From Progne subis subis (taxonomy: Eukaryota; Chordata; Aves; Passeriformes; Hirundinidae): a stretch of DNA of 64,000 bases. Position 1 is the first letter of the stretch. Every line of letters begins with the position of its first letter. The stretch is from positions 7,776,860 through 7,840,859 of the forward strand of contig JAKJHU010000030.1 of assembly GCA_022316685.1 (NCBI GenBank). The letters run 5' to 3'. Of the stretch, positions 38,590 through 49,543 are shown piece by piece. The position numbers were made by a program, and so were the translations under genes. The notes beneath the pieces are model-generated. The model did no database searches, was not told the origin of the DNA, and was given only the letters and a program-made list of their open reading frames with translations.

Positions 38590-38990
38590 GGGTACTAACC
38601 AGGGTGACTTGGACTTTGGCCATCCTACCCAGGCATGCAGGTGTGATGGGAGGGTGAGAGGTGTGCCATGCAGGCGCAGCCCCTGGTCAGGGCTGTGCTG
38701 GGGTGACTCTCTGACTGCCTCTCTTGTCACTGCTGGAAACTGCACAAGAGTCCAGGTGTCTCCTCTGCCACCTGCTCCACAACCACACACTACACAGGAT
38801 ATTAAATAAAACCATCTTAGACTTTCAGGTTCATTTTTTGCTTTCCTTGGTGTGGTCTGCCAATGTGAAGTGCAAGCCCAAATAGAGGGGTTTGCAGCTG
38901 TTTTGGTTTTTTCACATGCTCCCTCACTGACACAGGAACTGTGCTGACAACACACATGAAATCTGGCACACTGTGCAGTGCTGTCCACTA
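38590..38990 (+). repeat. Possible degenerate LTR or other TE-derived block
   Basis: A GC-richer segment (for example AGGCGCAGCCCCTGGTCAGG) followed by GATATTAAATAAAACCATC, which looks like an LTR polyadenylation context on the + strand. I could not find TG...CA ends or a target duplication. The minus strand is open for 133 codons (38587-38988) without recognisable protein. The call is tentative. Confidence 0.3.
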
Positions 38991-39204
38991 AGTCCTCTCC
39001 TTGCTGTCTCCTGTAACACCCCTTACTGTGTGTCTTTTGGAGCTTTTGTTCTTGCAGTCAGATGATTCATCAATTCATGAGATCTCATGCAGCTCTGCTG
39101 GAAGGTAAGGGAAAGGACTGGAAGTCCCTCCAGTTTCAATTTGACTTTTAGTTTGACTTCTTTTTTTCCCTCAGCAGAGTGTGCCTCAGGCCTGAGCTTT
39201 GGTG

Positions 39205-39340
39205 GTCTGGTGATTAACACTGCTGTCTAGAGTTTCATGATACTGGGATTCCTTTTTCTGCTTTACCACAGATTTCCTGTGTCCTTGAGAAAGTCACTTA
39301 ATCTACTATTCCCTCAATACCGCAAAGAAAATGATGCTGT
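39205..39340 (+). repeat. MIR-type SINE (CORE-SINE) remnant
   Basis: Contains, in MIR order, ATACTGGGATTCC, TGCTTTACCACAGATTTCCT, GTGTCCTTGAGAAAGTCACT, TAATCTACTATTCCCTCA and GCAAAGAAAATGATG. These correspond to 'CTGGGTTC...TCTGCCACTAACTAGCTGTGTGACCTTGGGCAAGTCACTTAACCTCTC...CAGTTTCC...TGTAAAATG' of the MIR consensus as I recall it. It is a diverged and ancient copy, in the orientation opposite to ANGPT1. Confidence 0.65.
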
Positions 39341-39921
39341 TTTTCCTGAGTAGGGGCACTGGGAGGACAATTCTGCTCCCTCACGGAGGAGAATGTATGG
39401 TACTGTGGCATTTAGATAGGCAGAAAAATGGAACCTTTTAAACTCACTGATAAAGTTGGGTCACTCATTGTAACATAAAGTTATCTGTAAAGGACAGAAT
39501 GGACCATTTTTTCTGCTCATGGAGGAGATTAAATGATAATAGAACTCATTTTTATCGTTTTTTTCTGGTTAGCTTTTTATGTAAAAGTCATTAAAATTCC
39601 TGAATATTTCCTTCAACACACATTAAATCCCTAAAAAAATACATCACAGTTCCAACTGTATGTGTGCAATTATCTATAGAAAGTTAAAACAAATCTGTAA
39701 GTACCCTTCAGCCATTAACTCAATTACTTTAGTAATGAAAGTGATTTTAAGGCAGTTTTGCCTCACTCTGCTTCATAATAATCTGTCATGTTTTGTACCT
39801 AAAAAGCATCCTGGCATTGAGAAAGATCTCAGATGGCAGGACATACAAGTCCTGGCCTGACATCTTGTGAAATTTACATTCCTGTCTCCCCAGATTCTGC
39901 TGATTATTGGCAAATTCAGTG

Positions 39922-39943
39922 AAATAAATAAATAAATAAATAA
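39922..39943. repeat. (AAAT)n simple repeat, about 5 units
   Basis: GAAATAAATAAATAAATAAA pattern within the intron. Confidence 0.9.
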
Positions 39944-40228
39944 TTTTACTCAGTCCCCTGATTACAATGCATCAGATCTTTAGACAAGCAAATTGACTTA
40001 GGATTTGGTTTCAAGAAGAGCTGTTGGATTTACAGAATAATAGACTGAAGTGATCTAAAAGTTGGAAGATTTTGACCAATAACTTTGTCAAATTGCAAGG
40101 AACTGTTTGAATCGAACAAAATTATATCCAGTGGCATGTTGTAATGGTTGGTGTGCACCCTCCTATTTCCCAAAGGTGAATATTGGCAAAGCGTGTAACA
40201 GATAATGTCCAAACATTTCAATTAGCAA

Positions 40229-40500
40229 ATTCTCAGCTGATCCCAAACTGCAGGGAGCAGTCAGTGTGCCAGAGGGCAGGGCTCCTGCTCAGAGTGACTG
40301 CAGCAGGTCAGAGAAATGGGCTGACAGAAACCTGACAAAGTGCAGCATGGGTGGGCACAAGCTGATTCTCCCTGAGGGGACAGCCTAGGGCCTCCGTGCA
40401 GGCTGGGGACAAGTGGCTCCAGTGCAGAGGAGGCCCTGGGGATCCCAGAGTGTCCTTGCAGTAGTGAAGGCCAGTCACAAACACAATAAAGGGTCTCAGT
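40229..40500 (+). mobile_element. CR1 LINE fragment, sense, from the reverse-transcriptase ORF C-terminal side
   Basis: CAGCTGATCCCAAACTGCAG, CCAGAGGGCAGGGCTCCTGC, GAGAAATGGGCTGACAGAAA, CCTGACAAAGTGCAGCA, GTGCAGGCTGGGGACAAGTG and GTCCTTGCAGTAGTGAAGGC follow the order of CR1 ORF2 text ('...CAAACTGGGAGGAGTGG...CCAGAGGGCTGTGC...GAGAAATGGGCTGACAGGAACCTCATGAAGTTCAACA...'). Frame-breaking changes are frequent, so nothing is coded. Related sequence may extend to about 40600. The element runs opposite to ANGPT1. Confidence 0.75.
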
Positions 40501-42067
40501 CTGCAGCCTGAGAGGCTCCCTCTCAGCTTGGCACCTTGCTGAAAACAGCCCTGAACTATTTAAAACTCACAAGACCATACCTGGAACCAAGAAAGCCGTA
40601 GGCAGACTAGAGCAGTTATCTTCCAGAAGACCTACGGCAGCAGAAAGAATGTAATCTAGGTAATCTATGTAATCTGGGCATCTACACAAAGTAATTGAAA
40701 TTCTTATAATAATCTATCTTTGAATTCAAGATGTCTTCAATGTTGTAATCTAAATTTTTCCTGTTTCTATAATTTAGCCACATACTCCATTTGGGATCCA
40801 TACATTATGGTATAATTTCTAAAACAACTTTAGGTGTCTATTGAATATTCTACAACATAAATTCACATATGTTTTGGAAGGAAAGGAGATGAGAAATAAA
40901 AAGAATACTAAACAAAGCAACAACAACAACCAAAACAACCAACCAACCAAAGAAACAAAACTGAAAAGAAAAAAACCAAGCAGAGAGAAAAAATCCACTA
41001 AGAGATTGCTTCCTTTACTTGGATAAGTCTATCTTTCCTTTCCAGAGTCCTTCTTAAAAATAAAAGAAAACATTTTTCAATATCACAGAAGGATAACATT
41101 TTCTTCAAAAATCTCCCCTTCTTTATCAGATTTTCATTCTCACGTTCCTGAACTAAAAATGGCAAGTAATTTAATATGCTTTTCAATCTCCTATCAAAGT
41201 TGATTTCCTGAATTGTTAAGTGATGCAAGCCTGTTTGTTAGTATTCTTTCTCTGTAATGCTTCAGTTTCTCCTATTGGATGAGTAGCATAGTGTGTTGTA
41301 TTACTCTTGTTTGGGATAGTTGCAGTGCTGTGGTGTTCTCAAGCAAATGCACTGTATCAGTGCACAGCTATGGAACTGCAACATCTAATGTGTTTTCTTA
41401 ATTGAAGTAGTCAATTAAAAGATCTGGTTTTTCTTAGCAATACAAACGTCTGTTAACTTACGCAAAACAAAATGAAAGAATTCCCTGGAAATGTTGTGAC
41501 ACTATTTCAACCAAATGCATAAAGACTCATGGAATATGAAAGCTTTTCCTGACCTAATTTTAAGGTTATTGCATGCTTGAACGAATCTAAAATTTAGTAT
41601 TTCAAGTGTATTAAAGAACATCTCCTAATATAGCAATCTTTTTGTTTGGGATTCAAATAAGAGCACTCTTTGTTAGTAGTTTGGTCAAACATGGCATGAA
41701 CATAATCAGTAGAAATTCTAAAAATAATTTGTATATTAAATAGTTGATTTCTCAATCATACATGTAGAGCTATCTTGTGTTTTGAATTCCAGTGTAAAGC
41801 AGTTATTAAATAAATTAATATGGTCAAAATTCATGGGTCCAGAAGAGTGCTGAAGGGAAAATGAAAGAAACATGGAAGGTAGAACAGGCTGTAGACACAA
41901 AAATCGGACTTTAAGCTCAAGCTAAATTTAGAAGGAAACACTTTTCTTCATAACTTTTTACTTTCTTTACCAAATTTGTCAGCAATTGTATAAAAAAATA
42001 CATCCTCACTCTAGACAATGAGATTGAAAATGAGGTTTTCAGCAGTGATAGAGAAGACAGTAGGTGG

Positions 42068-42085
42068 AAAAAAAAAAAAAAAAAA
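42068..42085. repeat. Poly(A) run, 18 bases
   Basis: Uninterrupted A run; no associated element was recognised. Confidence 0.95.
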
Positions 42086-42889
42086 TAAGGAAAAATAAGT
42101 TAGTGACAGATGAAAGATAAATGTTGCACCATCCTGGCAGATATTCCAGAAATGTGTAAACAGAGTTATATAATTTCTATATGCTTATTTCCTACCTCAA
42201 ATTTCCTGGAGGTTCAGAGGTACCAAACCTGGAGTTTTGGACCTAATGCAACTTAACTAGATACCATGAAAGCAGAAAATATAATCCAACTTGTCAAACG
42301 CACACCCTAGAAAAGTTAAGTTATTGCGGATATGATCTAGAGACCACATTTAAAGACTACATATGTAAGATTCACTTCATGATCAGCAGCAAGATTACCT
42401 TGGATTCCTGTAGAGGCTCATGCAAAGTCTGTCTGAGCATATCTTTCCTGTTAAAGCTTGATTATCTGGGAAACTTGAGTATCCCTGCTCTGAAAACCTG
42501 CTCTCCTCAACATGCCTGAATTAATCATTATCAGCAGTAGATACAAAGAAAACATTAACGGCTTTTCAAAATCTTGACCAGCATTTGCTTAGAGTCAGCA
42601 GTTATTAGAAAATAGGACTCGTAATTTTTAATATTTTACGTACTATAATTTTTTTCTAGAACTGCATTAATGACAATGAATCAGTTTTATATCCTGTTCC
42701 CTTATTATTTTTCAAAGCTTATTAACTTCTTTTACAGAAAATATATTTCTTATATGTATGTCTTTGTAAAAATATGCCATAAAGATTTTATGTATCACCT
42801 GAGCAGTTTAAGGCATTTTAAATCTGGAAGAAGTTACATTTACATAATATTACCAGTTTATATATTTTTCTAGTACAAATATTTTGTGG

Positions 42890-42932
42890 TGGTTTTTTTG
42901 GTTTTTTTTTTTTTGTTTTTTTTTTTTTTAAC
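42890..42932. repeat. T-rich tract interrupted by G
   Basis: Runs of T broken by GG or G (GGTTTTTTTGG, then longer T runs). On the gene strand it is an A-rich tract that might be the degenerate tail of an old retroposon. Confidence 0.85.
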
Positions 42933-45320
42933 ATTGATTTTATTGAATAAATTGTTCTGCATAATCCAGTTGTTAAGGTCAGTTTTCTTGGTTGTTAACA
43001 GGTATCTGTTGCCCAATTATAATAGGTTTTATCTGTCTTGAAGTAAAAATAACAAATGAAAGTTTGCCTTTATAATAAAGTGATTAACAGTAGGAGTGAC
43101 AGACTCATGGTATCCTTTCATGTTGTATCCTTGAAAATTTATCCTGCTGACAGAAAAAAATAGTACAAAAGCACTTATATGGCTAGTTGGTTGACAAAAC
43201 CTGGCCACCTCTCACTTCAGGCTCAGCTTTTTGTTCTTTGAAACAAGTTCTGTATATAAAGTAATTTGGAAAACCAAAGGTTTAAAAAGTGTAAATACCC
43301 TCCAGTATTTAAATGGCTGCAGTTTCATGACAACGACAGTAATTACACAAAGCTTTTTTCTTTTTTTATGGCTATGATTAGGATATGGTAAAGTGCTAAA
43401 TGTGCAAGCAATTATGAACTTGGCACAGTAGCAATATTTATTTTAAGCTCTACTTGTGCTGCTTTGGTGGAGGATGTTTACTTAACCAGATTCTATTAAA
43501 CATGCTGAAGACTTTGTACTCTAAAACATTTTTAATTGATGAAACACAGAAGCAATCAATCAACACAAATGGTAAAGAAAGGCAGACAGGACCATGCAAA
43601 CAGAATATCTGTAGGTGTCTTTTTATCTCTTAAGGGGAAAAAAAGAAGAAAAAGTCTATTTGTGCTGCTGAATTAAGTGTTTGTGAAAAGAGAAGACTTG
43701 ATAGTGGTGGAGACTGAAGTCTTCTATTTATTTACAAGTCGGGCATAGTGGTGGGAACTGTTTCATGGTCTCTTGCCTTTCCTATTCAACCTCTGACCTA
43801 ATGGACCTGATGAGCTTATCCTCTCTTGTGACAGGAAAAATCCATGCTGAGTATACAACCTGTGGGTCTAAGTTACCCAAACAATGCTGTACGGTGATGC
43901 TTGTCATGCACCATTTGTAAACATATGAAAGCCATTGCACTGCCTCACATTCCTGCTGCAGGAAGCAAATTCCATGTAACCTTGAGCACCAGTAGATGGG
44001 AAGCATTTCTGCAGCTACCTTATTCTCAAACTGAGTCTGTTCTGAGCTTCCAGATGTTAATTCTAAATCATGTGCTCATAAATGGGGTTTTTTTTAATGT
44101 AAGTTAAAAAAAAAAGTCAGAATAAAATTCTGTCAGAGCACAGATGTTCTTTGAAATGGGATTTATTGTCAGCTATTTCTTAATAAAGAGTTTAAGCCTA
44201 AAACACTTGCTCAGACTAAACTCCTCATTTCAGTGGGAACTTTGCCTGAAGAGGATGGCAGGACTATGTCCATAGAAGAAAAAGTTTAGACATTTAGCAA
44301 GTCATTCAGGGAGGTAGTTCAATATGGTGTAGCCACTTTTGCATCTCATAACTGTGAAGTTGAAAGGAAATATATTTTTATTAACTATATATATTTTTTT
44401 TTCTTTCAATGTCACATGAATAGATTTGTATTTATCATAACAAGTGCTTCAAATTTTTATCTGTACAACCAGCAGTTTGGAACATAGAATAAACATATAT
44501 ACATAAACACATGCATGAATGTGTACATTCATTCATGTATTGGAACCAGTTCCATATGGGCAAGTACTTGGACTCTAAAAAAATGAAGATTTAGTGGGTA
44601 TGCTTTAATTCCAAAATACATAATACAGTCAAGATCTTCTTAAAAGGTATGCAGGTCTTAGTATTTCACTGTGAGATTATTCCTCGTATTTATATTTTTC
44701 TTATTGTTCTGTGTATTTTTTATATTCTGTATATATACTTTCACAATATTTATATAAATTAAAATGCCCTTTTACTAATGTCACAGAAAATTAGAATGCC
44801 CTCTGCTGTCAAAGACTCCTAAATTCTTGTAAAATTCTTTAAATTTGTATAGGCAAAATTATTTCAATTACTGCTTTCTATTCTAACAAGTGTGATTGAA
44901 AATCTGAACATATTTGTTATCAAATCTTACTACTTTTCATCCTTATGACAGAGATTGTGGAAATAATATTTTTGATATCTTGATCCATGAAAATAAGGAA
45001 TAATAATTAAATTTTTCTCTACCTTTATTCAGAATTCAAAAACATTAGAATTTGTTTTCTCATATAAAAAGAGTATTTCTTTTATATGATAAATATTCCA
45101 TATCGTCTTTTATATACTGGATTTGTTTTATTCCTTTAGAAAAACCATACAATTTCTGTGCATCATTTGGTAAGATTATAGTATGAATGGTATTTATTGC
45201 TTGTATTCAGATCAGCAACTGTACATGAAGATTTTTTATACTTTTGCACTCCTATATTTTGGAAAATTCATATAATTAAATAATTTGAGATAATGAATAC
45301 AGTTTGCAATTTCAACTAAA

Positions 45321-45355
45321 ATGATTTTATGTATGATTTTATGTATGATTTTATG
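45321..45355. repeat. 12-bp tandem repeat, about 3 copies
   Basis: Unit ATGATTTTATGT, two perfect copies and one partial copy. Confidence 0.95.
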
Positions 45356-45873
45356 ATTTATACTTCGACTTTTTGAAATACGAAATGCACAATTAAATAT
45401 GACATCCTATGGATGACATCCTGTGGAAGTTTGCCCTTAATATTTTTATGGGCAGTAGATTTTGGGCTACTGGCCACAACTAAGGAATTAATATCATATT
45501 TAATACAATAGGAGATAAGTGATTCAGACATTGGTTACATGTTAACATATAAACAGTTTCTTCTCTTTAGCTGATAAAATGTTCAATTCCTATTCTAAAC
45601 AGGTAGCATAAGTGGTACAAAATGAATTGTTACTTCCAGTTTTCATTAAATTCATATGAATTTGAATCTTAGGTAGCAGTGAGAAGAATTTATATGATTT
45701 TTGTGTTATCCAAAGCCTATGTAAAAGCTTGTGGTTCCCTTAGGTGAGAAGGGAAATCAGTCCAGTGCAGAACTGTTAAAATTTCATTGCTGAAATAAAA
45801 GCATTAGTCTCTCAAGTTTTCATGCTTTTGTTATTTTGTAACTAGAATTTTCCACTTTTTGGCCTAAACTAAC

Positions 45874-45894
45874 TTTTTTTTTTTTTTTTTTTTT
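45874..45894. repeat. Poly(T) run, 21 bases
   Basis: Uninterrupted T run; no body of a retroposon was recognised next to it. Confidence 0.95.
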
Positions 45895-48800
45895 CTGGCT
45901 ACACAAAAAGGAAGTGAGTTCTGACCCAACTCAAGTGGCGTATACAACACTATGACATGAAGGGAATTAGTATTTCATACTTCTGTGATATTTTTGAGAC
46001 TTAAATCTATAATTTCATAGGGTATAATTAATTTCATTTAACTTTTTTCCTTTATTTTCTGGGAATGAGTCACAAGTGCCTATGACACATTTATAAAGCA
46101 AGGAATATTGACTTTTAAATCTCTGTTCTTAGGGCAAAACTATCCTCTTCCATTATCTTCTCCAAGTCAGTGTTGAACAAACATCTCCAAAACTCTTCAT
46201 CTTCTATAAATCTTTACATTAGCAACATAAGATGAATTCCTGGTCAATGAATCTAATTTCTGAATTTACAAGTGACAGCATAATAGTTTGCAACTGCATC
46301 ATAATATTGTCTACATTAATTTCCTATTTTCATAGAAACAAGCAAACAAAGCCAATCCTTTAAGGGCCACTATAATGGTTTATTGAATTTAAGTCTTTTT
46401 AGAAAAAGACTTTTATAGAATTTTAACTCAATTATCCTGCCAGGGCAAGTCAGTTGTTGGAACCATTTTATTTCTTGAACTAACTCATCATCCGTTGTTT
46501 GTGCTGTCACTTTTGTCATATCACAGCAGTAACAAATGAGGAGGCAGAAGATACACAATAGCTGCACGTATCTTGTGAGCACAGGTGGCCCTGCCCGCAG
46601 TGAGCACCTTTCACGATGTCACCCCATGTCCAGTGTGCTCCTGACTGGGGATTGAGTGTCATCTAAAATAAAACATATTTATTTAAAAATGTGCATAAAA
46701 ATATATAAACATCTGTGATACATGTGAATTATTTTGTGAATTACAAAACAGGAAAGAGATACTTCAAAGGAGTGTTATAATGGAAGATATTTGACTCCCG
46801 AAGTGACAGGTCATGACTAGTGCCCTGTAAATTAATATCAGCCAATCTGTGTGATCTAAAGTGGTATATTCTTCCACTTTATCATTTAACATGTGATTTC
46901 TGTGGTCAAATCCATCAAGACTGATACAAAATAAGTTTTAAAAGACAAAGCTTTTTATAAGAACATGTTGTTTTATGTTTAAAAATAGTCCATTTAATAA
47001 AAACATGGACATCTATTAGCTTCTAAGAAAGATTTAGCTGGTGTCTAGGTCTTTGCAATACAATATTTTCCACTGATGGAATATTTTTATCTAAGTAATT
47101 CTGAAAAATAGATGTTTGTTATTGCTTTTTATTTCTATACAAACCTACAAACAGCTTTACCCAATATCCTGCATTTATTCTCCTTAGCAATCATATTTGT
47201 TCATGGTTACTCATGACTTTATTTGACTTAGTTGCTTAGGTGTAACCTATGTCAAATAATCTCAATTCCCATTTGTATCAGTATGATATAAAAATTAATT
47301 TTTTTAAGAATTCTTTTTTACTAATATAATCAGAATAAAGATGTAACTGTCTGACTTCAGTGACTTCAGTGACCAAAGTTTATAAAGGAATCACCTCAAA
47401 TTAATGATCACCCTCTAATCTTCTTTAACATAATACAGAAAATAGCTTCACAGAAACAGATTTTCTAGCTGTTTATTTCAATTGACAGAAAGCACAATAC
47501 AAACTTTGTCAATAATGTGAACAATTCCTAGCCAGGTCCTCTGAAATTGTAAACTTTCCCAAAATCTATTTAATGATAGTTGAATTGTTTGACATCTACT
47601 AATGCAGGCATTCAGCACAAAGTAAAATTTTAGAAATATTTTAATTGTTATTTTGTTTGTATAAATTTTGCTTATGGTCTATATAGGAGGCAGAAGTGAG
47701 ATCTGAATTGAATAAAATAACACTTTTATAAGGGAGAACAAATGAACAGAGTTTAAAAAAAATATTTAAAAACTGTTAACATTAATAATTTTTCCAAGCC
47801 TTTACCTTTACCTTTACCTGATGCTGCCTTTCAGCTTCTCTAACTTCCCGATTAGTATGTAAACATGAAGCATGCTGTTAATTTAGGGTCTACATCCTAA
47901 GCAGTGAAGTAATAAAGACATAACCTTGTGAATAATGTTTAAACTCAGAGTCTGAGCCTGTGTTCTAGCCCTTGAGACACGGTACTTATTGTTTATCAGG
48001 GAATAGTACAATACAGTGTTTAACGCCTTTGAGGTGTTTACATAGTCTGAATCATGAGATGAAAAGATGCACCTTTATATTCTCAGTGTTTGGAGACCAA
48101 ATATATTCTTTTCACAAAGACATATAGAATCATTCTTAAAAAGCTGTGATTAGGCTTTATATATTCTGTTATATACTGAAGCCTGGTTGACACCTTTCTG
48201 ATCTGTAGAAATTAGCCTAATGAACAGAGCACTCTAACACACTATGACCACCATCTCAGCAAGAGAGAATTTGGCTCCCCATCTTCTGCCTCTCACAGTA
48301 TCATCATAGTGCCAGACTGAGCAAAGTTCTTGAATGGGTATTTTTAAATAATTAGAAAGATTGCAAAGTAGTAGATGTATTTGCTTACTTAATCCTGAAA
48401 TATGTTACCTCCGTTAAGCAGTATTACTGTTAATTAGAGAATGCATTTCCCTGTTAAGGAGAAACTCAGTCAGAACATTAAGAATCAGTTTCAAAGGAGG
48501 ATGACCTTCATACCATCACTGGTCCTTCCTTTTACTCTTGTAGGCAATCCTGAATCCACTACAATCACCGTAGACATAGTTCCTGGTTTCCTGTAACAAG
48601 CCCTGTATGTTAATCTGTAGTTTAAGACATCCTATAATCACAAGTGTTTTTAAAGCTAATAACTAACTCCCATAGACACTTTTGTTTAAGAGGTAACTAC
48701 AATGAGTCTCAAGCATATTTTTAGCATTAAACTTTAATGTTGCTGAACAGAATCTTAACGGAGGAAAAGATTGTTATAAATGTAATAGTTTCTGCTTTTT

Positions 48801-49117
48801 TTGAGACACTTCATTTGACAATTTATAATACCCTCTCTTTTGCAAAAACTATTATTTTGATGTTTTCTTCTCATATTCATCTTAGTAATTGCATCCTGTG
48901 ACTTTCAGTTCTGGAGAGCTATATTAAGCAGTAAATATACCTCTAGCCTTGGTATACCAAACATGGACTATATTGATTTTTGACAGCTAAAAAAGTTTGC
49001 AATAGAAACTCAAGGCATTCTTCTACCTTTGTATTAAAGTATCAGGTAGTGCCCTTGAATAGATTTCTGTGGTTCACACAATTTTTAACTGCTTCTCTTC
49101 TTATTGAATTTTAATAA

Positions 49118-49122
49118 TATGC
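49118..49122. repeat. Target-site duplication TATGC, left
   Basis: Five bases identical to 49539-49543. Five bp is the target length expected for ERVL. Confidence 0.75.
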
Positions 49123-49538
49123 TGTCCTGGTCCCTGCCAAGACAGGCTTACATTTTTCCGTAGCTGGGAGGGAACATGGCTGGGACCTGGAGGTTATTCC
49201 ATACCACCACAGGTCATTGCCAGGGGAACGGGGAGGGAGCCTCTTCCAGGGAAAAAGGTTTCTAGTCTGGAGGGAGCCATCCAGTATTACCTGTTGTTGA
49301 GGAGGGGTGGTTGGGTGAGAGTGAGGTTCTGTGTGAATTGTTCCTTTTCTTGTACCCTCTGTCAACAGTTACTGTTCAGTTTCTGGTCTCATTGGTATTA
49401 CCAGTAAATTTTTCTTATCTCAATCTGTGATCTTTGCCTTTCCTGCCTCCAATTCCCCCCTCAATCCTGCCACAGGGGAAGGAAGAGCAAGTTTTAGTGG
49501 GAGTACTAAATTGGAGAATACAATTCCTAAACCAAACT
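49123..49538 (+). mobile_element. Solo LTR of an ERVL-type endogenous retrovirus, degraded
   Basis: A 416-bp element starting TGTCCTGGTCCC, with AGCTGGGAGGGAACATGGCT, GGTTATTCCATACCA and TTTTTCTTATCTCAATCTG inside and CCTAAACCAAACT at the end. These parallel avian ERVL LTRs, which open TGT(C/T)CTGGTTTC, contain 'AAGCTGGGAGGGGGCACAGC' and 'GGATATTCCATACCA', end their 3' part 'CTTTTATCTCAACC' and close 'GGTTAAACCACGACA'. A 5-bp duplication TATGC flanks it. The terminal CA has become CT, and no internal genes remain. It is antisense to ANGPT1 and appears older than the other two LTRs. Confidence 0.8.
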
Positions 49539-49543
49539 TATGC
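49539..49543. repeat. Target-site duplication TATGC, right
   Basis: Matches 49118-49122 and directly follows the inferred LTR end. Confidence 0.75.

Larger units (their letters stand above)
40501..49117 (-). other. ANGPT1: ANGPT1 intron 1, no gene seen
   Basis: Very AT-rich intron. It holds an AAC/CCAA-rich simple stretch (40917-40960), an A run (42068-42085), a T-rich GGT-interrupted tract (42890-42932), a 12-bp tandem repeat (45321-45355), a T run (45874-45894) and three TTTACC units near 47801. No exon or structured RNA was recognised. A small GC-richer spot lies at 46575-46665. Confidence 0.7.

Noticed and set aside
47798..47820. TTTACC repeats as interstitial telomere sequence
   Set aside because: Only three units, and the unit is not TTAGGG/CCCTAA.
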